The position numbers and the translations under genes were made by a program. From Methanobrevibacter sp. (GTDB lineage Archaea; Methanobacteriota; Methanobacteria; Methanobacteriales; Methanobacteriaceae), in the NCBI RefSeq assembly GCF_017447225.1, contig NZ_JAFSNZ010000036.1, positions 1-51,819 on the forward strand: a stretch of 51,819 nt of DNA. Reading direction: 5' to 3'. Below are positions 45,308 through 51,819 of this stretch, piece after piece; positions within the stretch are counted from its first letter, which is position 1, and each line of letters starts with the position of its first letter. A model generated the notes under the pieces. The model had not been told where the DNA came from. It saw only the letters and a list, made by a program, of their open reading frames with translations, and ran no database searches.

Positions 45308-47663
45308 GTTACTTGCCCCTGTCGGATCCATGGAACATTTAAAGATTGCAATTAATGCAGGTGCTAGTTCCGTTTACTTGTCTGGAAAAAACTATGGTGC
45401 AAGAAAGTATGCTGAAAACTTCACATTAGATGAAATACGTGAAGCAGTGCACATTGCACACCTGCACAATGTACGAGTTTATGTAACCGTAAATACATTA
45501 ATTAAACAAATGGAACTGGAAAATGCACTTAATTATTTGAATGAGTTATATGCAATAGGCGTGGATGCTGTTCTGGTTCAGGATTTAGGCCTCATTGAAC
45601 TGATTAATAAATATCTGCCGAAGCTGAAAATTCATGCCTCAACACAGTTTACCTGCGAAAATCAAAAGAAAATTGATTATCTTGAAAGCAAAAATGTCAA
45701 AAGAGTTGTTCTTCCACGTGAAATGAGAAAAGAAGAAATAAAAAACTTAAAAACAAATATGGAACTTGAAATATTTGCTCATGGAGCATTATGCTATTCA
45801 TATTCAGGACAATGTTTGATGAGCAGTTTCAAAGGTGGAAGAAGCGGGAACAGAGGAACATGCGCCCAACCATGCAGGCAAAAATACAGATTATCAAATA
45901 ATAAAAAGAAAGATTATTATTTATCTCCAAAAGATTTATGCTTATATGAAGAACTGAAAGAAATCAGCGAGTTGAATATCAGATGCATTAAGATTGAAGG
46001 AAGAATGCGTTCCAAAGAATACTTAGCCATCGTCATAAGCAGTTACAGAAAAGCATTGAACAAACTAAAAAGTAACAAAATCACCAATACTGAAAATCTT
46101 AATTTAGTATTCAACAGAGGATTTACCAAAGGCCAGTTTATGAATTCCTACAAAAGAAGCATCAGATCAGGGCATTTGGGATTAAGAATCGGTAAGGTCA
46201 TAGACAGTAAAAATTCACAGATTGCCATTAGAATCGATGACAATATAAATACTATACCGGACAAGGGGGATGGATTGTTAATTGTTAAAAATAACAATGA
46301 CTATGGAATGGAAATTTCGCAAAATCCGATAATTACAACATTGAATCATTTTAATAAAAATAAATTAAAGTCTATTAAGGATTTAACAAGAAAAGACAAG
46401 GTTATGATTATCAAAAAAGTCAGACAGAACAAAAAAATTAACTTCAATCTAACCGGTTCGACAGTTTATCTGACAAAAAGAAATTCATTGAATAAGTTAG
46501 TAAAAGAAATTGAAAACAAGACTTCCAGCTATATAAAATCAAAGCTAATATTGACATTTTCTTTAAAGAACAAATATCCTCATCTAAAAGGACGCTTAAC
46601 TCTTGCAAACCGTAGGGAAGTTACTTATGAAGTGACTGGAACAAGCAAATTTGAAACACCTTTGAAAAGAAATGTTGATGCAAAAAGCATTGAAAAGCAA
46701 TTATCCAAACTGGATAATTACCCATATCAGATTACCCAAATCAATATGAACTATGACGGCAGCCTGTTTATTCCGATTAAGGAAATTAATAAAATTAGAA
46801 GAGAGTTATTTGAAGGATTGGCTGAAGAAGTAAATAAATTATACGAAAATAAAAAAGAAAAAATTGATTACAATCAAAATCAATTGAAAAGAACTGACGA
46901 ACTTTCACTATCATATTATACAAACAATATTGAGGAATTATCTGAAATTACTGGTGTTAAAAGAGTTTATTTGGAAATTCCGCCAAAAAACAGTATTAAT
47001 TTCATGGTTAATTTCCTGAAAAAGGCTGTTGAAATAAGTTATCCAAAAGATTATGAATTAATCTGGAAATGGCCAGATATCGCTCATGATGAACTAATTA
47101 AATCCCTAAATAAAGTTAGAGGAATTTTAAATAAGATGGGACTAAAAATAGACATCATGTCCAATGACTTTAAAGGAGATTATGGACCATATTCGATGAA
47201 TATAAGCAATACCGAATCAATTAATGCATTGAAAGATTATAAACTAGCCACTTTATCACCAGAACTTACAAAACCCGATTATGAAGACATTATCAGACAC
47301 TGCGAAGATAATTCAAAAATTGAAATTCTAGTTCAGGGATGTATTGAACTTATGAAAACAAGATATGGATTTAAAGAAAAAATTGACAATGCAAAGTTAA
47401 TTGATTCTAAAAACAACATTTATCCAATACATAAAAGTTTATCTGAAGAAGAACTGATTATTTTCAATAGTGAAGACTTATCATTAATTGACGAAATAGA
47501 CTACCTGAAATCAATAGGCTATGTTAATTTTTCAATAGATGGTCGCTTTAAAGACAATGATTACTTCAAATTAATAGAAGTTTATGATAAAGCATTGAAT
47601 GGCGAAATTAATAAAAAAGATGTTTTAAAATATTCGCCAAAAACCACAAAAGGAAATTTCTAA
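45294..47663 (+). CDS. U32 family protein, long form, second of a tandem pair
   Basis: 789 residues, a paralogue of the preceding protein through its whole length (PELLAPVGSMEHLKIAINAG; GALCYSYSGQC; GTCAQPCRQKYRL). The four cluster cysteines are retained, but the extra one of the first copy is serine here. I chose the ATG at 45294, which has GGAAG upstream and begins MRIPELLAPV; an ATG at 45279 adds five residues. It overlaps the first U32 gene by 14 bases, so the two are made together and may form a heterodimer like UbiU-UbiV; this is inference. Confidence 0.87.
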   Translation: MRIPELLAPVGSMEHLKIAINAGASSVYLSGKNYGARKYAENFTLDEIREAVHIAHLHNVRVYVTVNTLIKQMELENALNYLNELYAIGVDAVLVQDLGLIELINKYLPKLKIHASTQFTCENQKKIDYLESKNVKRVVLPREMRKEEIKNLKTNMELEIFAHGALCYSYSGQCLMSSFKGGRSGNRGTCAQPCRQKYRLSNNKKKDYYLSPKDLCLYEELKEISELNIRCIKIEGRMRSKEYLAIVISSYRKALNKLKSNKITNTENLNLVFNRGFTKGQFMNSYKRSIRSGHLGLRIGKVIDSKNSQIAIRIDDNINTIPDKGDGLLIVKNNNDYGMEISQNPIITTLNHFNKNKLKSIKDLTRKDKVMIIKKVRQNKKINFNLTGSTVYLTKRNSLNKLVKEIENKTSSYIKSKLILTFSLKNKYPHLKGRLTLANRREVTYEVTGTSKFETPLKRNVDAKSIEKQLSKLDNYPYQITQINMNYDGSLFIPIKEINKIRRELFEGLAEEVNKLYENKKEKIDYNQNQLKRTDELSLSYYTNNIEELSEITGVKRVYLEIPPKNSINFMVNFLKKAVEISYPKDYELIWKWPDIAHDELIKSLNKVRGILNKMGLKIDIMSNDFKGDYGPYSMNISNTESINALKDYKLATLSPELTKPDYEDIIRHCEDNSKIEILVQGCIELMKTRYGFKEKIDNAKLIDSKNNIYPIHKSLSEEELIIFNSEDLSLIDEIDYLKSIGYVNFSIDGRFKDNDYFKLIEVYDKALNGEINKKDVLKYSPKTTKGNF

Positions 47664-47669
47664 AAAATA

Positions 47670-47693
47670 TTACTGTTCAAATGCTCTAGGCAA
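47670..47693 (+). promoter_or_regulatory. 24-base element upstream of the MutS-like gene
   Basis: Second copy of the element at 30854-30877 (22 of 24 identical), in the same orientation. Here it is followed by AATTATATATTAAG, a TATA box at about 47699-47709, and by the gene start at 47742. It lies 6 bases after the end of the second U32 gene. Confidence 0.45.
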
Positions 47694-47741
47694 ATTCTAA
47701 TTATATATTAAGTTAATAATAACATTAAGGGTTTGGTTAAA

Positions 47742-49667
47742 ATGGAAGGAGAATTACAAACATTGCAAGAAATAAAAGGAATCGGAGATAAAATCTCTGA
47801 AAAAATAATTAGAAGTGTTGGGGGAGAAGAAGAACTCCAGAAAATAATTGATGAAGTTGATGTAGAAAGAATAATTGAGATAGACGGAATAAGTCAGAGA
47901 AAAGCAATTACCATCATGCATCAGTTATTGAATAATGACAATTACGAATTTATGAAAAGCGACAGGGCAATTGAAATTTATGAAGACATCATAAACAAGA
48001 TATTGGCATACTCCAATACATCATATTCAAAAAACAGAATTCTTCTCTTAACACCATCCAAAGATTTGAATAAAATCAAAAAACAGGTAAAATTCATAAT
48101 GGATGCTAAAAATGCAGTATCCCAAATGCCAATTATCAAATTAAGAGGATTAATGAAAAACTTGAAAGAGCTTGAAGAGCCAAAAGCAGAATATGATGCA
48201 AGTAAAGTCATCTTAGTTGAAAGCGAAGAGGACAATTCATATCTATGTGATTTAGGCCTTAACCAATACTACCCCATTTTAACCGCAAGCGATTCTCCAT
48301 TACTCAAAGAGGAATTGATGAATTATGATTTAATATTTTACGTTTATTCCCAGGCAATTCTCGATTTTGAAGGAATGCCAAATTTAGTTATGATCAATAT
48401 TGATGAAAATGACTATGAAATCGTTCCCGAAAAAATAATCAACTTCTTTATCCAAAACCAGGAGACATTTCAAAGAGTTCATGAAATTCAAAAAATCAGA
48501 AACAAGGAAAGTGTTTTGGGAGATATAATTCCAATAATTGATGAGTTGAACATCGTTGAGAAAAAAGAAGTTGATTTGGACGAACTTGTTAATTCATTGA
48601 AATATGAGATGGATGAAGAATTAGAAAAATCCATAAAAAATATTGACCTTGAAGGAGATGAAATTCTCAACTTATTAAACAACAACTTCCCACCAAAAAT
48701 AAGCAAAATATTTGATGATATTATAAGTAAACGTAAGGAAATCATCAAGGAAAAAACTGGGCTGGATTTTGATCCATACCTCAGAAAATATCCTATTGAA
48801 ATTGACGAACAGGAAGTTGAAAGAGTAAAACTTGAAAGATCATCCAAAAAAGAGAATGATATCTTCGATATTAAGAAAAGCGCGGCAATACAACTCAATT
48901 CAATTAAGCAAAGAGCTATAGAGGAAGTTGAAGATGTAATTAAGTTCGATTATGAATTCTCACTCGGAAGCTTTGCATATGAATATGAATTAGTGGAACC
49001 CGAATTCACCAATGACATTAAACTGAAAGGAGCGCTTCACTTAGATTTATCCCTTAAAAAGGATGAAGACCACATTCAAAAAATTGATTATGAACTGAAT
49101 GAACAGGAAAATATTGCGCTTCTAACCGGAGCAAACAGTGGTGGTAAAACTACACTGCTTGAAACATTAACCCAAATTTCAATCATGGCACAAATGGGTC
49201 TTCCTGTAAGTGCTGATGAGTGCGAAATCAAATTGTTTGATGAAATCTATCACTTCTCCAAAAAGAGATCACTTGATGCAGGAGCATTTGAATCATTCCT
49301 AAATGTATTCATACCAATTGTTACAACAAACAGTGAAAAATTAGTATTGTTGGATGAACTTGAAGGAATAACAGAGCTTGAAGCGGCCGTTAAAATCATT
49401 TCCACATTTATTGACATGATAAAGGAATCAAATTCCTACGGAATAATAGTAACCCACATGGCAAGAGAACTGATGAATTATACGGAGGTCCGGGTCGATG
49501 GAATAGAAGCTAAAGGATTGGATGAAGATTACAATTTAATCGTTGACAGAACTCCAAAAATGAATTTCCTTGCTAAAAGTACTCCTGAGTTGATTTTGAA
49601 AAGAATATATGAAAAATCTGATGATGATTTAAAGATAGTGTATGCAAGAATTTTAGAAAAATTCTAA
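47742..49667 (+). CDS. MutS-type ATPase with helix-hairpin-helix start
   Basis: 641 residues. The first 65 form two helix-hairpin-helix motifs (LQEIKGIGDKISEKI and IIEIDGISQRKAITI), a DNA-binding unit. The middle is helical and poorly conserved. The C-terminal part is a MutS-family ABC ATPase: Walker A TGANSGGKTT (about 462-471), the Q-loop region, signature-type LDAGAFESF, Walker B LVLLDELEG and the switch histidine in VTHMA. There is no mismatch-recognition domain I and no Smr nuclease, as in the archaeal MutS2-related group. I chose ATG 47742 after AAGGGT; a TTG three codons earlier is possible. Confidence 0.82.
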   Translation: MEGELQTLQEIKGIGDKISEKIIRSVGGEEELQKIIDEVDVERIIEIDGISQRKAITIMHQLLNNDNYEFMKSDRAIEIYEDIINKILAYSNTSYSKNRILLLTPSKDLNKIKKQVKFIMDAKNAVSQMPIIKLRGLMKNLKELEEPKAEYDASKVILVESEEDNSYLCDLGLNQYYPILTASDSPLLKEELMNYDLIFYVYSQAILDFEGMPNLVMINIDENDYEIVPEKIINFFIQNQETFQRVHEIQKIRNKESVLGDIIPIIDELNIVEKKEVDLDELVNSLKYEMDEELEKSIKNIDLEGDEILNLLNNNFPPKISKIFDDIISKRKEIIKEKTGLDFDPYLRKYPIEIDEQEVERVKLERSSKKENDIFDIKKSAAIQLNSIKQRAIEEVEDVIKFDYEFSLGSFAYEYELVEPEFTNDIKLKGALHLDLSLKKDEDHIQKIDYELNEQENIALLTGANSGGKTTLLETLTQISIMAQMGLPVSADECEIKLFDEIYHFSKKRSLDAGAFESFLNVFIPIVTTNSEKLVLLDELEGITELEAAVKIISTFIDMIKESNSYGIIVTHMARELMNYTEVRVDGIEAKGLDEDYNLIVDRTPKMNFLAKSTPELILKRIYEKSDDDLKIVYARILEKF

Positions 49668-49695
49668 ATACTACATTACACAAAATTTTTTATTG

Positions 49696-51351
49696 ATGAA
49701 AATAACTTCCAACACAAAAAATCCAGATATTCAGAGAATAAATCAGATTTACCAGGTGCTTAAAAAGAATGATTTTGGATATTTGATTGAAGAAAACACT
49801 TTTTTTAAGACATTTCCTTTTCTTAGAAATAGAAAAAGAGAAAAAGAAGAGAATTTTCCTGATGAAACAATACCAATAAGAATTAGAAAAGTGCTTGAAG
49901 ATTTGGGGCCGGCATACATAAAATTAGGCCAAATGTTATCTACAAGACCAGATTTAGTGGGTTTGGAAATATCTGAAGAACTTCAAAAATTAAGGGATAA
50001 CACCCCCGTTGTCGATTTTGAAAAAATTAAAGAGTTAATTGAAGAGGAATTAGGTCAGAACATAGAGGACATTTATACTGACCTAAACGAAACTCCAATC
50101 GGTTCAGCATCTATTGGTCAGGTTTATACTGCTGTTTTAAAAGAAAATGGAGAAAAAGTAGCCATTAAAGTACAAAAACCAAATAGTGAGGAAATTGTTA
50201 AAACAGACATTAAAATCATGAAATTTTTAGCCGTGAGAATTGATAAATTCATCAGCAAAACAAAAGTTTACAATTTGCCCGCAATCGTTTCTGAATTTGA
50301 AAGATCCATATTAAAAGAAATAAATTACCTGGAAGAAGTAAGAAATATGGAAGTTATCCAATCTAATTTTAAGAATGTCCCTTATGTACATATTCCTAAA
50401 GTTTATGATGATTACTGTTCGGGAAAAATAATTACAATGGAATTGGTTAAAGGAGAAGAACTGAGCAAAGTAATTGAAGATGACTCTAAAAAATACAACA
50501 AGAAATTAATAGCAAAAAGAGGAACAAATTCATTTTTCAAACAGATTATGCTTGACGGATTTTTCCATGCTGACCCCCATCCCGGAAACATATTCGTAAT
50601 GGAAGGCAATAAAATCTGTTACATTGATATGGGAATGATGGGAATACTGAGCGATGATTTTAAAGAAAATCTAGCAGAATTAATTATTCTTTTAATTAAC
50701 GGAAATGCTGACAATATCATTAATCAATTAATTTATATGGACATAATTACGCCATCACAGAATACTCCAGAGCTTAAAGAGGACATTAATGATTTAATGA
50801 AAAAATACTATGGAACAAAGCTTAAAAACATCAATGGAAGTATTGAAGATTTGCTGAACACCATGATTAAACATAATGTATCATTACCTAGGGAGTTTGT
50901 AATGCTTGCAAGAGGATTGGCTCTGGTTGAGGAAAGCGGTAAAAAACTGGATCCTGACTTTGATACAGCTAAAGAGTTGAAAAGATTATCCAAAAAAATA
51001 TTGGCTCAAAAAGTATCGCCAAACAGATTAATAAAAATCGGTTCAAATTATCTTCTGGAAATGGGACATTTAGCCAAAGGACTGCCGACAACAGTGAACA
51101 ATACATTATCCAAATTGGAAGCGGGCGATATTACATTAAAATTAAAGATTGAAGGAATCAGTGAAATATCCAAACAGTTAACAACAGCAATAATTATAGC
51201 GGCGCTGATTGTGGGTTCGTCACTTGCACTATTTGCAGACAAAGGACCGACAATAATTGATATTCCAGTTTTGGGATTAATCGGCTTTTTAATAAGCTTT
51301 GCATTGGGAGTCTATCTTGTAGCCCAATACATAATGTTTAACATGGACTGA
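49696..51351 (+). CDS. AarF/UbiB (ABC1) family kinase-like protein
   Basis: 551 residues. An atypical kinase with the UbiB features: the KxGQ-type motif at LGPAYIKLGQMLSTRPD, the alanine-type loop SASIGQVYTA in place of a glycine-rich loop, the invariant lysine in VAIKVQKP, the ExD-like EINYLEE, the catalytic HADPHPGN and metal-binding IDMGMMG. Two C-terminal membrane helices (about 495-513 and 522-545) anchor it. Bacterial UbiB supports quinone synthesis by a lipid-extraction ATPase activity; this methanogen has no ubiquinone, so its lipid substrate is unknown. The start is ATG 49696. Confidence 0.9.
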   Translation: MKITSNTKNPDIQRINQIYQVLKKNDFGYLIEENTFFKTFPFLRNRKREKEENFPDETIPIRIRKVLEDLGPAYIKLGQMLSTRPDLVGLEISEELQKLRDNTPVVDFEKIKELIEEELGQNIEDIYTDLNETPIGSASIGQVYTAVLKENGEKVAIKVQKPNSEEIVKTDIKIMKFLAVRIDKFISKTKVYNLPAIVSEFERSILKEINYLEEVRNMEVIQSNFKNVPYVHIPKVYDDYCSGKIITMELVKGEELSKVIEDDSKKYNKKLIAKRGTNSFFKQIMLDGFFHADPHPGNIFVMEGNKICYIDMGMMGILSDDFKENLAELIILLINGNADNIINQLIYMDIITPSQNTPELKEDINDLMKKYYGTKLKNINGSIEDLLNTMIKHNVSLPREFVMLARGLALVEESGKKLDPDFDTAKELKRLSKKILAQKVSPNRLIKIGSNYLLEMGHLAKGLPTTVNNTLSKLEAGDITLKLKIEGISEISKQLTTAIIIAALIVGSSLALFADKGPTIIDIPVLGLIGFLISFALGVYLVAQYIMFNMD

Positions 51352-51361
51352 AAATATTTCA

Positions 51362-51404
51362 GGAAAAATTAAAAAAAAGATGGTGAATATGTTCTACTCA
51401 CCAT
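51362..51404 (-). terminator. Stem-loop and U-tract terminator of the small membrane gene
   Basis: ATGGTGA (51380-51386) and TCACCAT (51398-51404) form a 7-base stem with an 11-base loop. On the minus strand a U8 run and more U-rich sequence follow, ending near 51362. The TAG stop of the gene (51394-51396) lies in the loop. Confidence 0.65.
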
Positions 51405-51624
51405 TAACAGCTTTTACTTCTTTGTATGTTAGATATAGTGAATAAATCCAAATAATGAATACAATAATTCCTAAAATTGGACTTACCAAATAGAATAACA
51501 CTTCAAAGATTATAGCAAGAACTGCTAAAATAATCCCTCTTTTCACATCTCCGGCATAAATTAATCCTAATCCTGACCATATGATTGAAAGAACAATTGC
51601 AATTATCATATTTTTCTTAGCCAT
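51394..51624 (-). CDS. Small TM2-like membrane protein
   Basis: 76 residues with two to three membrane segments. IVLSIIWSGLGLIYAGDVKRGIILAVLAI is like the TM2-type pattern in which a glycine-rich turn and a short polar loop join two helices. The function is unknown. A strong GGAGGATG ribosome site precedes the ATG at 51622-51624. A TATA box (minus-strand TTTATATATTT) at about 51679-51690 gives a normal promoter, so the gene is complete and native to the AT-rich part. Confidence 0.75.
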   Translation of the reverse strand: MAKKNMIIAIVLSIIWSGLGLIYAGDVKRGIILAVLAIIFEVLFYLVSPILGIIVFIIWIYSLYLTYKEVKAVNGE

Positions 51625-51710
51625 TTTTCATCCTCCTTTTAACTTTTTTGATAAGATATTAACATTTCTACTTTTAAAAATATATAAATTATACAGTTTA
51701 TGAATATACA

Positions 51711-51819
51711 TGACCGCTGAATAGATCAGCGCAACCACTGCCTGCACCAGCAGCATCGAAATGACCGGCATCCCTCCGGGCACAAAGAGATGCTGCAGCC
51801 AGTTCAGTGCCATGGTCAG
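51711..51819. other. GC-rich foreign-looking segment at the window end
   Basis: The last 109 bases contain 63 G or C (58 percent), against roughly 20 percent in the 100 bases before. On the minus strand they encode an uninterrupted hydrophobic stretch (ALNWLQHLFVPGGMP, then an alanine- and valine-rich helix) with GC-rich codon ends, resembling the inside of a bacterial membrane transporter gene. The reading frame then runs into the promoter of the small membrane gene. A chimeric assembly end is the simplest explanation. Confidence 0.6.

Noticed and set aside
42815-47663. U32 genes as secreted peptidases or collagenases
   Set aside because: No signal peptide is present, and the conserved cysteines point to an iron-sulfur protein like the RNA- or quinone-hydroxylation members of the family.
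48488-48898. Minus-strand open frame of 136 codons within the MutS-like gene
   Set aside because: Serine- and leucine-rich reverse translation of a lysine- and glutamate-rich helical region, with no other support.
51628-51813. 61-residue open frame at the right end
   Set aside because: It begins in the GC-rich foreign segment and continues into the promoter of the small membrane gene, so the joined protein is an artefact of the junction.

Overview
This is AT-rich archaeal DNA from a methanogen of the Methanobacteriales, most likely a Methanobrevibacter. The evidence is gene content: the YcaO/TfuA pair that thioamidates McrA, a methanol methyltransferase operon (mtaB, mtaC, activase, mtaA), PurP, NucS, MCM, aIF2-beta and NMD3. 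Signals are archaeal too: TATA boxes about 25 bases before starts, several apparently leaderless genes, and GGTG or GGAG ribosome binding sites. Genes are dense on both strands. I found no rRNA, tRNA, CRISPR array or insertion sequence. The only gene-free stretch over 300 bases is the leader of mtaB (36366-36738).

Layout. 92-5141: a membrane protein, an M24 peptidase divergent from an M50 protease, then ycaO-tfuA-larE-like, a probable McrA thioglycine cluster with its own sulfur donor. 5143-8874: an operon of Usp, a four-CBS protein and an unknown protein, an amidohydrolase and a zinc-ribbon protein. 8902-13566: carA-carB and a small winged-helix regulator. 13672-17499: a coiled-coil protein, nadC, rnz, a MscS channel and nadA. 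17533-19926: two MetX-like alpha/beta hydrolases around a small unknown gene; the upstream hydrolase seems to have lost one base near its start. 19996-26434: nucS, unknown genes, a nitrilase-fold amidase, a HEAT-repeat protein and an Lhr-type helicase. 26510-30796: two small membrane proteins, purP, a phosphoesterase, rlmE, a membrane-anchored coiled-coil protein and a VapBC pair. 30913-36365: mcm, aIF2-beta, NMD3, tyrS, a 68-residue companion and a YczE-like membrane protein.

36739-41570 is the methanol operon: MtaB moves the methyl group to the corrinoid of MtaC, MtaA passes it to coenzyme M, and the ASKHA/iron-sulfur activase re-reduces inactive corrinoid. It indicates hydrogen-dependent methanol reduction beside the usual CO2 pathway. 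41560-42694 holds an unknown gene behind tmk. 42815-51351 holds two large tandem U32 proteins, a helix-hairpin-helix MutS-type ATPase and an AarF/UbiB kinase. The last 109 bases (51711-51819) change abruptly to about 58 percent GC and look foreign, probably a chimeric end.

Patterns beyond genes: a 24-base element with 22 matches lies upstream of both mcm and the MutS-like gene; a perfect palindrome covers the predicted vapB transcription start; and many gene ends, above all at convergent junctions, have stem-loops that contain or touch the stop codons, apparently compact and often bidirectional terminators.
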